Below are positions 8,977 through 18,127 of a stretch of 64,000 nucleotides of DNA, piece after piece; position 1 is the stretch's first letter, and the number at the start of each line of letters is the position of its first letter. The notes beneath the pieces were generated by a model that was given only the letters and a program-made list of their open reading frames with translations, was not told the origin of the DNA and did not search any database. The stretch is from Streptomyces eurythermus (GTDB taxonomy: Bacteria; Actinomycetota; Actinomycetes; Streptomycetales; Streptomycetaceae), in NCBI RefSeq assembly GCF_014649115.1, contig NZ_BMSK01000002.1, positions 248,001 to 312,000 of the forward strand. The letters run 5' to 3'. The translations under genes were made by a program, and so were the position numbers.

Positions 8977-9477
8977 CGGACGTCGCGCGTCATGTCCAGC
9001 AGGGACATGACCTTGTCTGGCCGGATCCCCGCGGGGAGTCCGGCCGTCGGGCCACCCCTCCCTCGCGGGCTCGCCCGTCGCCGGCCCGACCCCGCGCCGC
9101 CCGCCCCCGCCACCGGGCTCCCGACCGTCCAGCGGCGCGGCACGGCCGCCGCGGCTTCCGCCTGCTCGCGAGCGTCACTCCCTCGGCCCGCTCACGCGCT
9201 GACCAACCCCGCAACGCTGTTCACCGTGCTGGCGCAGTCGTAGCCGCGCCCCCGGCCCGAGCCGACGACGACCGCCCTGTTCCCCGGCCGCACGACCTTG
9301 TCCGAGGCGGTCGGGGAGGCCGGGGAGATCTGCCGGCGCGCCGGTCGTGGACAACACTCGGGCCACGTAACGGACATGATGTCCCGTCAGGCACGGCGCC
9401 CCCAGCGGCGGTAGGGTAATTCCGGCAGGGTTCCGGCTCTTGCGCCACCACCGCAGCGGCTGACAGGCTCACGAATC
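8977..9477. other. decayed spacer before the LanM gene
   Basis: No supported gene. A 61-codon minus-strand stretch (9192-9377) ends in GRGYDCASTVNSVAG and might be the tail of an exported protein, but it has no good start. The last 100 bases should contain the promoter of the lanthipeptide operon; no clear -10/-35 pair was recognised. Confidence 0.35.
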
Positions 9478-12459
9478 GTGACCGCCAACGACGCGCTCGC
9501 GGATGCCGGGCCGACCGCCCCCTCGGGGTGGCTGTCGGCTCTGGCGTCGGCGAAGTCCCAGGAGCCGCGGGACCGTGACGCGGCCGAGTTCGTCGAGGCC
9601 GCTCTCGCCGTCGCGCCCGAAGACCCGGTCCCGCCGTCCGGGCCGCTGCCGGGCACGGCCGGCTTCGCCGTCGTACTCGCGCCGTTCGCCGAGCTGGCCG
9701 GGCGGCGGCTGCTCGCCGAACTCGACCCGGGCGTCGGCCGGTCGGCCGATCTGGACGGCCTCATACGGGAGTTCACCGCGACCACGGCCGCCGCGCTGGG
9801 CGGCCTGGCGGCCCGCGCGCTGGTGCTGGAGCTCCAGGTGGCCCGGGTGGGGGGACGCCTGGCGGGCACGACCCCGCAAGCCAGGTTCCGCGACTTCGTC
9901 GCCGGCACCGGGACCAGGGGCGGCCTGATCCGGCTGTTCACCGAGTACCCCCTGCTGGCCCAGTTGGCCGGTCGCGGCTGCGTCAACGCCGTCGCGGCCA
10001 TGGCCGAACTGCTCAACCGGTACGCCCAGGACCGCGCCGAGCTGATCGCCCGGCTGCTGGCCGGACGCGACCCCGGCCCGTTGGCCGCCGTGGACCGGGC
10101 CGCCGGCGACACGCATCGGCGAGGGCGCCGGGTCGCCGTGCTGCGCTTCGCCGACGGCAGCCGGGTGGTGTACAAGCCCCGCTCGCTCGCCGCCGACCGC
10201 CACTTCGGCGAACTGGTCGACTGGTGCAACGCCCGCGCGGCCACGCCCGAACTGCGCACACCGGCCCTGCTGACCCGTCCGGACCACGGCTGGTCGGAGC
10301 TGATCGAGGCCCGCCCCTGCTCCTCGCGGGCCGAACTCGACCGGTTCTACCTGCGTCAAGGCGTGTTGCTCGCGCTCGCCCACGTGCTCGACCTCACCGA
10401 CCTGCACCACGAGAACCTGATCGCGTGCGCCGGCCACCCGGTGCCGGTGGACCTGGAGACGCTCTTCCACCCGCCGCGGCCCGAGGACCCCGCTGCCGAC
10501 GACCCGGCGGGCCGCGCGCTGGACGCGTCCGTGCAGCGGATCGGCCTGCTGCCCCAGCTGGTGCTCGGGGACGAGGACGCGCTCGACCTCTCCGGCCTCG
10601 GCGGCGGCGCGGACCACCGCTCGCCGGTGGAGACGGCCTGCTGGGAGGCCGCGGGCACCGACGCCATGCGGCTGGTCCGCCGGCCCGGCACGGTCCGCAC
10701 CGGAGCCAACCGCCCCCGGCTGGCCGGTACCGAAGCCGAACCCGCGGCCCATACCGAGGCACTGGTGACCGGCTTCCGCGCGGGCTACCGGCTGCTCCTG
10801 ACGCACCGGCGGGAGCTGGCCGGCCTGCTGCGCCGCTTCGCCGACGACGAGGTCCGGGTGGTGACCCGGGCCACCCAGGTCTACGTGACCGTCCTCGCCG
10901 AGGCCACCCACCCCGACGTGTTGCGCGAACCGGGCGACCGGGAGGAGCTGCTGCGGTTGCTCGGCACGGAGGCGGTGGACGACCAGGGCTGGCCCGGACT
11001 GCTCGACCACGAGGTCGCCGAGCTGTGGGACGGCGACGTACCGGTGTTCACCGCCCGCCCCGGCCGCACCGACCTGTGGAGCGGCACCGGCACCCGCGTC
11101 CCCGGCGCCCTCGAACGGCCCGGACTGGCCCGGGTGACGGCGCGCCTCGCGGTCATGGACGAGGCCGACCTCGCCTGGCAGGAGGGGATCATCCGGACGG
11201 CGCTGGCCTGCCGGACGCCGGCGCCGGCGCATCCCGCCGCGCTGCCCGGACCCCGGCCGGCCGGTCCGCGTGCGCGAACCGCCGCGCCGCCGGCCCCCGG
11301 CCAACTGCTCGCCGCCGCCCGGGAACTCGGCGACTTGCTGGTCCGGCAGGCCCACCGGGACCGGGACCGGGCGAACTGGCTGGGCGTCGAACTGCTCGGC
11401 GAGCGGTACCGCAGGCTCGCACCGTGCGGCGCCGACCTGGGGCACGGGTACCCGGGCGTCGCCCTCTTCCTGGCCCAGCTCGCCGCGCTCACCGGCGCGG
11501 ACCGCTATGCCGGGACGGCACGCGCCGCGCTACGCCCGCTGCCGCGGCTGCTGGACCGGCTTGCCGCGCTCCCGGACGCCGATCTCGGCGTGGTCGGCTC
11601 GGGAGGCTTCACCGGTCTCGGCGGCATCCTGTACGCGCTCACCCGGGTCTCGGCCGCGCTGGACGACGCCGGGCTGCGCGCCCTGGTCGAGCCGACGGCC
11701 GCGCTGACCGTCCGGGCCGCCGGAGCCGAGCGGCCGACCGGCGTGCTCGACGGCACGGCGGGCGGCCTGGCCGCGCTGCTGGCCACGCACCGGACGTACC
11801 CCTCGGCCGGGCTTCTGCGCGGTGCGCAGGTCTGTGCCGACCGGCTCGCCGCCGAGCCCGTCCCAGCCGTGCCGGGCTTCGCCACCGGTGCCGCCGGGGT
11901 CGGCTGGGCGCTGCTCGGCGCCGTGGGCCCCGGCGGCGAGCGGTATCGCCGGGCGGGGCTGACCGCCCTGCGTTCGGCCGTGGCCGCGTCACCGGCCGCC
12001 GACGCGGACCTCTCCTGGTGCACCGGCGCGACGGGAGTCGCGCTCGCGGTCGCCGACCGGCCCGGGGCGCTGGCGGATCCGGCGCTGGCGGCGGCCGTCG
12101 CCGCGGCCGTCGGGCACCTCGCGGACACCGGACCGGTGCCGGACGACAGCCTCTGCCACGGCGAGTGGGGCCTGCTGGAGCTGCCGCAGCGCACGGCGGC
12201 GGACGCGGTGCTCCGGGCGCGGACCGCCGGACGGGTCCGGCCCGGCCCGCACCCCGCGGTCGGCGGCGTTGTCGCGGAGCCCGGCCTGCTCACCGGCCTG
12301 TCCGGCCACGGCCTCGGCCTGCTGCGGCTGGGCTTCGCCGACCTGGTTCCCCCGGTGCTGCTGTTGCGGACGCCGGACCCCGATCCGTCCCGCCCCGGCC
12401 CCGGGTCAAAGCCGGGGACGACTCCGGAAACCCCTGTAGCCGGGTCCCGTACCACCTGA
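9478..12459 (+). CDS. lanM: class II lanthipeptide synthetase (LanM)
   Basis: Bifunctional enzyme of 993 residues, the normal LanM size. The N-terminal dehydratase (about residues 30-590) shows DLHHENLI at 308-315 and PVDLETLF at 323-330, the usual LanM kinase-like motifs for phosphorylating Ser/Thr before elimination. The C-terminal LanC-like cyclase (about 610-970) keeps the zinc ligands C848, C893 and H894 (SWCTG and CHGEWG). Both halves therefore look active. A GTG start is used with only a weak ribosome site. The precursor-like gene follows 40 bases downstream, so the two are probably cotranscribed; in most clusters the precursor comes first. No LanT transporter-protease is present in the window. 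Confidence 0.95.
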   Translation: MTANDALADAGPTAPSGWLSALASAKSQEPRDRDAAEFVEAALAVAPEDPVPPSGPLPGTAGFAVVLAPFAELAGRRLLAELDPGVGRSADLDGLIREFTATTAAALGGLAARALVLELQVARVGGRLAGTTPQARFRDFVAGTGTRGGLIRLFTEYPLLAQLAGRGCVNAVAAMAELLNRYAQDRAELIARLLAGRDPGPLAAVDRAAGDTHRRGRRVAVLRFADGSRVVYKPRSLAADRHFGELVDWCNARAATPELRTPALLTRPDHGWSELIEARPCSSRAELDRFYLRQGVLLALAHVLDLTDLHHENLIACAGHPVPVDLETLFHPPRPEDPAADDPAGRALDASVQRIGLLPQLVLGDEDALDLSGLGGGADHRSPVETACWEAAGTDAMRLVRRPGTVRTGANRPRLAGTEAEPAAHTEALVTGFRAGYRLLLTHRRELAGLLRRFADDEVRVVTRATQVYVTVLAEATHPDVLREPGDREELLRLLGTEAVDDQGWPGLLDHEVAELWDGDVPVFTARPGRTDLWSGTGTRVPGALERPGLARVTARLAVMDEADLAWQEGIIRTALACRTPAPAHPAALPGPRPAGPRARTAAPPAPGQLLAAARELGDLLVRQAHRDRDRANWLGVELLGERYRRLAPCGADLGHGYPGVALFLAQLAALTGADRYAGTARAALRPLPRLLDRLAALPDADLGVVGSGGFTGLGGILYALTRVSAALDDAGLRALVEPTAALTVRAAGAERPTGVLDGTAGGLAALLATHRTYPSAGLLRGAQVCADRLAAEPVPAVPGFATGAAGVGWALLGAVGPGGERYRRAGLTALRSAVAASPAADADLSWCTGATGVALAVADRPGALADPALAAAVAAAVGHLADTGPVPDDSLCHGEWGLLELPQRTAADAVLRARTAGRVRPGPHPAVGGVVAEPGLLTGLSGHGLGLLRLGFADLVPPVLLLRTPDPDPSRPGPGSKPGTTPETPVAGSRTT

Positions 12460-12499
12460 CGAAGAACACCGAACACTTCCGCTGTGAAAGGAACCCCTT

Positions 12500-12703
12500 A
12501 TGAACACCAACGACCTCGTGCGGCTCTGGAAGCAGCCCGCCACCCGGCACGATGCCGCCACCGACCACCCGGCGGGCGAGATCCGGCTGCGCAGCGGCGG
12601 CGGGCTCGGCCGCCGGTCCCAGCTGCTCGGCGCGTCCTCGGTGGTTCGCGAGACCAGCCCGTGGACCACCGTCAGCATCGACTTCCACGACGAACGCCAC
12701 TGA
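12500..12703 (+). CDS. mersacidin-like lanthipeptide precursor without cysteine
   Basis: Candidate precursor of 67 residues. The leader start MNTNDLVRLWKQPATR and the later HPAGEI match the pattern of mersacidin/lichenicidin-type LanM substrates (XXDIVRAWKDPXYR and NPAG). The rest, about 35 residues, has eight Ser/Thr but no Cys at all, and no Lys, so neither lanthionine nor lysinoalanine can form within it. A Gly-rich stretch (SGGGLG) at residues 32-37 could mark the leader end. AAAGGAA precedes the ATG. Modification may stop at dehydro residues, or the peptide may be a diverged or inactive substrate. A weak 6-bp hairpin with a T-rich tail (12717-12733) follows. Confidence 0.75.
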   Translation: MNTNDLVRLWKQPATRHDAATDHPAGEIRLRSGGGLGRRSQLLGASSVVRETSPWTTVSIDFHDERH

Positions 12704-12805
12704 ACGCCCGTCAGGTGGCAGCGCTGGGCTGCCGCGGTGCGGTTTGATCCTCTTTTCCGAATAACTCTCTACTCGGCGCGAGGACGGCACGGGTAATCTG
12801 CGCGG

Positions 12806-15712
12806 GTGCACACTACTGCCCCGACCACCATCGGTCGCGAGACCGAACTCGGGCTTTTCCGGCGTGTACTGACCGGCCTTCAGGACAGGGCGGGCCACAC
12901 GGTCCTGTTGGTGGGGGAGGCGGGGATCGGAAAGTCCCGGCTGGCCGGGGAGTACGCCGGCCTGGCCGAGTCGCGCGGCCTGCCGGTGCTGCGCGGGCGC
13001 GGCAGCCCGACCAGTGCCGGGATGCCGTACCGCCCGCTCATCGAGGCGCTGCATTCCCGCTTCCGGGTCACGGGCGTGCCCCAGGACCGGGAGCTGGAGC
13101 CCTATCGGCCGGCCCTGGGCCGGGTGATCCCGGAGTGGCGGCACACCGCCGTGCCCGGCTACCCCGAGAGCGCGGTGGAGCTGGCCGAGGCCGTGCTGCG
13201 GCTCCTGACCGTGCTCGGCCGCGACCGCGGCTGCCTGCTCGTCCTGGAGGACCTGCACGAGGCCGACTCGGAGACCATCGCCGTGGTGGACTACCTGGTC
13301 GACAACCTGGCCGGGCTGCCGGTCCTGCTGGCGGCCACGCTGCGGCCCGAGCCGGGCGCCGCCCTGGAGCTGGCCCGGGGCGCCGAGCGGCGCCGGGTCG
13401 CCTCGCTGGCCACCCTGGAGCCGCTCGGCGCGGCCCAGGTCGGTGCGCTCGCGGCCGGCTGCCTGGACCTGCCGGCCGAGCAGGTGCCGGCCGCCGTGGT
13501 CGAACGGCTGAGCACGCTCAGCAACGGCAACCCCTACCTGGTCGAGGAACTGCTCGCCGAGATGGTCGGTTCCGGAGTGCTGCGCCGGGACGGCGACGGC
13601 TGGCGCGTCACCGGCGACCTGGCGGCCGCGGTCCCGGTCAGCGTGGTCAGCGGCCTGCGGCAACGGCTGGCGCAGCTCGAACCGCAGGTGCGCGACCTGC
13701 TGCTGCTCGCCGCCACGCTGGGGACCGAATTCTCGATCGGCACGCTGGAGCTGATCACCGGGCACAACGTGCGGCTGCTGCTCGACCAGCTGGCCGCCGC
13801 GGCCGACTCGGGCTTCGTCGTCCCCGATCCCAGCGCGGTCGACCAGTACGCCTTCCGGCACGCGCTCACCGCGGAGGCGCTGCTCGCCGGGCTGCCGCCG
13901 GCCGAGCGGGCAGTGATCGCCCGCCGGGCGGCCGAGGCGGTGCTGGCCGCCGACCCGGCCGTCTCCGACGACCGCTGCCAGCTGGTGGCGCGGCTGCGGC
14001 AGCTGGGCGGCGACGACGCGGGAGCGGCACTGCTGTACGCCGAAGCCGGCCGCCGAGCCCTCGCCGGGGGCGCGTCGGCCACCGCCGTGCAACTGCTGGA
14101 GCGGGCCCGAGGGCTGGCGGCGCCGGCCGACCGCACCGCCGTCACCGAGTCGCTGGTACACGCGACGGCCGAGACCGGGCAGCTGGACCGGGCACTCGCG
14201 CTGGCCGAGTCGCTGCCGGACGCGGGGGCCGACGCGCTGGACATCGAGCGCCGGGTCGCTCTGCACACCAGGCTCGCCTGGGCCGCGGTGATCTCCGAAC
14301 GCGCCGCCGACACCCTGGCCCAGGTGGCCGCCGCCCGGGCGCAGCTCGGCGACCCGGCGGACCCGCGGCACACCGCCGCGCTGGCCGTGGTCGAGGCCCA
14401 CCTGGCGCTGCTGCCCGCACACAGCGCGGATACGGCCGGGACCGAGCGGCTGGCCCGCGAGGCGGCCGAGGTCGCCGAGCGCGAGAAGCTCCCCGTGGTG
14501 GCCTGCCAGGCATGGCAGTTACTCGCCCTGCTGGCCCGCAAGCGCGGCTTCGACGGCGCGGACGCCTGTCTGGAGCGGATGCTCGCCGTCGCGGAGGAGC
14601 ACAGCCTGCCGGTCTGGCGGGTGGAGGCGCTGCTGAGGCTCGGCGCCAACGCCTTCCTGCGCAGCGGTGAGGCGCGCCGGATCCGGGAAGCGCGGGACGC
14701 CGCGCGCGAACTGGGCGCCCTCGCCCTGGTCCAGCACGCGGAGGGCCTGCTGGCGATGGACGCCGTGCAGCGCGCCGACTTCCCGGCCGCGCAGGAGATC
14801 ATCGACCGCTGCCTGGGGCCGAGTGCCCGGATGCGCAACGTCGGCGGACACCGCTACCTGCTGCTGGTGGCCGCCACCCTCGCCGCCCACCAGGGCCGGC
14901 GGCGGCAGATGGAGCGGGAACTGCTCCGGTTCGACCAGGCCGACGAGTCCACCTCTTTCCTGATGCCGGTCCTGCTCGGCCTGTGCCGGGCGTTCTGTGC
15001 CCTGCTGGAGGAGAACCGCACCCGGGCGCTGGCCGAACTGGCCGCCGCGGCCGCCTGGGAGGACCAGCACCCCAACATGTTCTACCTGAGCGGGCGGTAC
15101 GGCCTCGGCCCGCTGCTCGCCGTCGTCGGCGGCACCGCCGACCGCGCGGAGTACGCGGCGGCCCTGGCGGCGCCCGCCGCCGAGCTGGCCTGGAACCGGC
15201 AGTTCCTGGTGCTCGCCGACGCCGTCCTGCTCGGGCGGGAGGGCCACGGCCGGGAGGCCGCGGGACTGGTGGACCGGGCACGGCAGGAGTTCTCCGGCTT
15301 TCCTACCGCCCGTCACCTCGGACTGCGGCTGGTCGCCGAGGCGGCCCTCGCCGACGGCTGGGGTGAGCCCGTCGCCTGGCTGCGGACCGCCGAGGAGTAC
15401 TTCCACCAGGCCGGTGTACGCTCCGTCGCCGGTGCCTGCCGGTCGCTCATCCGGCAGGCGGGCGTGCCCGTCGCGCATCGGCGCACCGGACGGGAGCTGA
15501 TCCCCGAGGGGCTGCGGTCGGTCGGGGTGACGCCGCGTGAGTTCGACGTCTTCGCGCTGCTCGTGGACCGGCTCGGGAACCAGGACGTCGCCCGGCGGCT
15601 GTCCCTCTCGCACCGTACGGTGGAGAAGCACATCGCCAGCCTGCTCCACAAGACCGGCAGCGCGAACCGCGCGGAGCTGTGCCGGCTCGCCCGGACGCTG
15701 TGCGGCGACTGA
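12806..15712 (+). CDS. LAL-family LuxR transcriptional activator
   Basis: Large ATP-binding LuxR regulator of 968 residues. The Walker A motif GEAGIGKS is at 37-44 and Walker B LLVLEDLHEAD near 142. A long helical-repeat middle part follows, and a LuxR helix-turn-helix lies in the last 70 residues (VTPREFDVFALLVDRLGNQD then LSHRTVEKHIASLL). Such proteins usually switch on the cluster they sit in. A TTA codon at residue 572 (14519-14521) makes its translation dependent on the bldA tRNA, the common link of antibiotic regulators to development. Start is GTG without a strong ribosome site, 100 bases after the precursor gene. It is convergent to sbnB. Confidence 0.92.
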   Translation: MHTTAPTTIGRETELGLFRRVLTGLQDRAGHTVLLVGEAGIGKSRLAGEYAGLAESRGLPVLRGRGSPTSAGMPYRPLIEALHSRFRVTGVPQDRELEPYRPALGRVIPEWRHTAVPGYPESAVELAEAVLRLLTVLGRDRGCLLVLEDLHEADSETIAVVDYLVDNLAGLPVLLAATLRPEPGAALELARGAERRRVASLATLEPLGAAQVGALAAGCLDLPAEQVPAAVVERLSTLSNGNPYLVEELLAEMVGSGVLRRDGDGWRVTGDLAAAVPVSVVSGLRQRLAQLEPQVRDLLLLAATLGTEFSIGTLELITGHNVRLLLDQLAAAADSGFVVPDPSAVDQYAFRHALTAEALLAGLPPAERAVIARRAAEAVLAADPAVSDDRCQLVARLRQLGGDDAGAALLYAEAGRRALAGGASATAVQLLERARGLAAPADRTAVTESLVHATAETGQLDRALALAESLPDAGADALDIERRVALHTRLAWAAVISERAADTLAQVAAARAQLGDPADPRHTAALAVVEAHLALLPAHSADTAGTERLAREAAEVAEREKLPVVACQAWQLLALLARKRGFDGADACLERMLAVAEEHSLPVWRVEALLRLGANAFLRSGEARRIREARDAARELGALALVQHAEGLLAMDAVQRADFPAAQEIIDRCLGPSARMRNVGGHRYLLLVAATLAAHQGRRRQMERELLRFDQADESTSFLMPVLLGLCRAFCALLEENRTRALAELAAAAAWEDQHPNMFYLSGRYGLGPLLAVVGGTADRAEYAAALAAPAAELAWNRQFLVLADAVLLGREGHGREAAGLVDRARQEFSGFPTARHLGLRLVAEAALADGWGEPVAWLRTAEEYFHQAGVRSVAGACRSLIRQAGVPVAHRRTGRELIPEGLRSVGVTPREFDVFALLVDRLGNQDVARRLSLSHRTVEKHIASLLHKTGSANRAELCRLARTLCGD

Positions 15713-15713
15713 C

Positions 15714-15744
15714 CGTCCGTGCCACCGGGCCGGTGGCACGGACG
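15714..15744. terminator. bidirectional terminator between LAL gene and sbnB
   Basis: A perfect 13-base stem (CGTCCGTGCCACC with GGTGGCACGGACG) around a 5-base loop starts right after the LAL stop codon and ends six bases before the sbnB stop. It serves both convergent genes. Confidence 0.8.
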
Positions 15745-15749
15745 AGCCG

Positions 15750-16769
15750 TCAGCTACCGTGCCCGAAGGGCAGGAAGTCCGGGACGTCCGTGCCGAGACC
15801 CTGCTCCTGAGCCCGGTGGCGGACCAGGTCGGCGACGGCGAGGTCCAGCACGCCCAGGCCGAACGGCGAGAAGACCGTGAGGGCCTCGGGGTCGCGCTCG
15901 TGCCGGGCACCGGTGAGGAGGGCGCCGATCGAGTCGGCGATGAAGTCGCGGTGACCGGCCTTCTGCTCGGCCAGATGCAGCGAGGTGGACTCGCGGCAGA
16001 CGTGGTCGTCGTCGTCGACGATGTTGACGCTGGACAGGATGGTCTCCGGAGCGAGGTCGCGCAGGGACAGGTGCAGCAGCAGCGTCCCGGGCGGGCAGGG
16101 GGACGGGTCCAGGTGAGGGGCGGCGGCGGTGGTGGCGACCGAGATCAGCCGGTGGGCCGCCAGAGCGTCCCCGATCCGCTCGGTGATGGTGGTCCGCAGC
16201 CCGGGCAGCCGGGCCGCGCAGCGCTCGGCGAAGGCCCGCGCGCGGGCCGGATCGCGGTCGAAGAGGGTGACCTCGGCCAACTCGGGCAGCAGGGCGCGCA
16301 GGAAGGTCAGCACCTCGAAGTTGATCACTCCGCAGCCGATCAGCGTGACGCCGGTCTGCGGCTCCCGCGGGGCGAGGGTCGCGGCGGCGAGCGCCGCGCT
16401 CGCCGCGGTGCGCCGCGCGGAGATCACCGAGCCCTCCAGCAGCACCTCCGGGTGGCCGGTGCGCATCGAGTTGAGGACGATCACCGCCGAGGCGCGCTCC
16501 AGCCCGGCGTCCAGATTGCCGGGAAAGGAGGAGATCCACTTGACGCCGGCGACCGGTTCCCGCGCCCCGGTCCCGCCCGGGTCCCCGAGGTAGGCCGGCA
16601 GGGCGATGATGCGGTTGCGCGCCTCCTCGGGGAACCGGAGGAAGAGCGAGTGGGGGAGCACGGTACGGCCGGCCGCGTGCAGCCGGTACGCCCGGCTCAC
16701 CGCCTCGACCACCTGCTGCTCGGCACCGTCCAGGACCTGACGGACCTGTCCGGCCGTCAGGATCAGCAT
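15750..16769 (-). CDS. sbnB: SbnB-like dehydrogenase for 2,3-diaminopropionate synthesis
   Basis: Enzyme of 339 residues from the ornithine cyclodeaminase/mu-crystallin family. The NAD-binding motif GVTLIGCGVINFEV and the EPVAGVKWISSFPGN stretch are those of SbnB proteins, which oxidatively split N-(carboxy-aminoethyl)-glutamate into L-2,3-diaminopropionate and 2-oxoglutarate. It overlaps sbnA by seven bases (stop of sbnA inside its first codons), so the two are translationally coupled, as in staphyloferrin B, viomycin and zwittermicin clusters. A simple ornithine cyclodeaminase is less likely because sbnA is its direct partner. Confidence 0.9.
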   Translation of the reverse strand: MLILTAGQVRQVLDGAEQQVVEAVSRAYRLHAAGRTVLPHSLFLRFPEEARNRIIALPAYLGDPGGTGAREPVAGVKWISSFPGNLDAGLERASAVIVLNSMRTGHPEVLLEGSVISARRTAASAALAAATLAPREPQTGVTLIGCGVINFEVLTFLRALLPELAEVTLFDRDPARARAFAERCAARLPGLRTTITERIGDALAAHRLISVATTAAAPHLDPSPCPPGTLLLHLSLRDLAPETILSSVNIVDDDDHVCRESTSLHLAEQKAGHRDFIADSIGALLTGARHERDPEALTVFSPFGLGVLDLAVADLVRHRAQEQGLGTDVPDFLPFGHGS

Positions 16770-17782
16770 GTCGCCGCCTCGGCCACTGGAACGTGCTCCT
16801 TCCACAGGTGGGCGACGTCGCCGAAGTGCGACGCGACCCAGTCGTCGTCATAGATCGTGTCGAGGTAGCGCTCGCCCCGGTCCGGGAGGATCACCACGCA
16901 GGCCGCGCCCGCCGGGATCCGGCCGCCCAGCCGCCGGACCGCGGCGAGCACCGCGCCCGCCGAGCCACCGGCCAGGATCGCCTCGCGGTGCGCCAGCCGG
17001 CGGCAGTTGACCACGCAGTCGAGATCGCTGACGTGCACCACCTCGTCGGCGAGACCGTCCTGGTGGAGCGCCGGGCGGACGGCCGCGCCGTGGCCGGGGA
17101 TCAGCCGGGGCGCGGGCTCGCGTCCGAAGATGACGCTGCCCTCGGCGTCGACGGCCACGATGGCCACCGGGAGCCGCTGTTCCCGCGCGTACTCGGCGCA
17201 GCCGCGCAGCGTCCCGCACGAACTCGTCGCGCAGAACAGGTAGTCCAGGCCGCCGGGAACGGCCTCGCAGATCTCCCGCATCGTCGCGTGGTGCGAGCGC
17301 GGGTTGAGCGGGTTCGCGTACTGGTCCGGGCAGTAGGCGTCCTCGGTGCCGGTAAGGATCTCGCGCACCCGGCGGAGCCGCACCGGCAGGTACTCGCCGG
17401 TGACCGGGTCGATCGTGGTGACCACCTCGACCTCGGCGCCCAGCGCCCGCATGACGGCGATGTTCTGGCGGTTGGCGCGCGGGTCCACCACGCAGACGAA
17501 GCGGACCCCGAAGTACCGGCACGCCTGGGCGAGTCCGATGCCCAGGTTGCCCGAGCTGGATTCGACCACGACCGACCGGCCGGGGATCACCCGGCCCTCG
17601 CTGATGGCCCCGCGCAGCAGCTCCAGCGCGGAGCGGTCCTTGATCGAGCCGCCGGGGTTGTGCGCCTCCAGCTTGGCGTACAGGCGGAAACGGGCGGCCG
17701 GGTCGAACCTGGTCAGCTCGACCAGCGGCGTCCGGCCCACGGTCTGCAGCACGCCGGCGGGCACGGTGTCAGACGGTCGCAC
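16763..17782 (-). CDS. sbnA: SbnA-like PLP enzyme for 2,3-diaminopropionate synthesis
   Basis: PLP-dependent enzyme of 339 residues in the cysteine synthase fold. The PLP lysine is K48 in HNPGGSIKDRS, and ESSSGNLGIGLA is the substrate/PLP loop. SbnA enzymes join O-phosphoserine and glutamate to make the intermediate used by SbnB. A GTG start at 17782 lies inside the end of the MbtH gene (14-base overlap), which fixes a three-gene operon mbtH-sbnA-sbnB. The pair points to a product containing diaminopropionate or something derived from it. Confidence 0.92.
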   Translation of the reverse strand: MRPSDTVPAGVLQTVGRTPLVELTRFDPAARFRLYAKLEAHNPGGSIKDRSALELLRGAISEGRVIPGRSVVVESSSGNLGIGLAQACRYFGVRFVCVVDPRANRQNIAVMRALGAEVEVVTTIDPVTGEYLPVRLRRVREILTGTEDAYCPDQYANPLNPRSHHATMREICEAVPGGLDYLFCATSSCGTLRGCAEYAREQRLPVAIVAVDAEGSVIFGREPAPRLIPGHGAAVRPALHQDGLADEVVHVSDLDCVVNCRRLAHREAILAGGSAGAVLAAVRRLGGRIPAGAACVVILPDRGERYLDTIYDDDWVASHFGDVAHLWKEHVPVAEAATC

Positions 17783-18005
17783 GGGTCCCGCCGGCGGCGG
17801 CGCCGTCCATCCGGACGCGCAGGCTCAGCGGCCGCATGTCGGTCCACACGGTCTCGATGTGCTCCAGGCACTCCGCCCGGCTGCCACGAGTGCCCTCCGG
17901 CCGCCAGCCGAGCGGCAGTTCACGGTCGGCGAGCCAGATCGAGTACTGCTCCTCGTCGTTGAGCACGACCAGGTAGCTACGGGTGTCGGTGGTTTCCTCG
18001 GTCAT
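17769..18005 (-). CDS. MbtH-family protein
   Basis: Small protein of 78 residues with the MbtH signature: NDEEQYSIW, PLGW, then CLEHIETVWTDMRPLSLR with the conserved Trp residues. MbtH proteins bind NRPS adenylation domains and help them fold and work. It heads the operon with sbnA and sbnB. In this window its only NRPS partners are broken fragments, so it must serve an adenylation enzyme elsewhere or be a leftover. The ATG at 18005 was preferred to an upstream start because the family begins here. Confidence 0.93.
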   Translation of the reverse strand: MTEETTDTRSYLVVLNDEEQYSIWLADRELPLGWRPEGTRGSRAECLEHIETVWTDMRPLSLRVRMDGAAAGGTRATV

Positions 18006-18127
18006 CAGGCCCTCCAGCCCTCGGGGATTCGACACTGTGACGGGGCGAGCCTGCCGGGCGCCCGCGATCGGCGACAAGAGACAAACCGGCAGCGGGGACG
18101 GCACCGCACCCTGCCGCTGCGTCCCTG

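Noticed and set aside
9192..9377. Small minus-strand gene ending in GYDCASTVNSVAG
   Set aside because: There is no ribosome site, the first half is low-complexity and no family is recognised. It was kept only as a possible relic in the spacer entry.
9469..11445. Long open frame antisense to the LanM gene
   Set aside because: It has the Gly/Arg/Gln-rich composition of a shadow frame in high-GC DNA, while the plus strand encodes a complete LanM with all motifs.
15750..17782. A staphyloferrin B-type siderophore cluster
   Set aside because: SbnA and SbnB are present, but no NIS (IucA/IucC) synthetase or decarboxylase is in the window.
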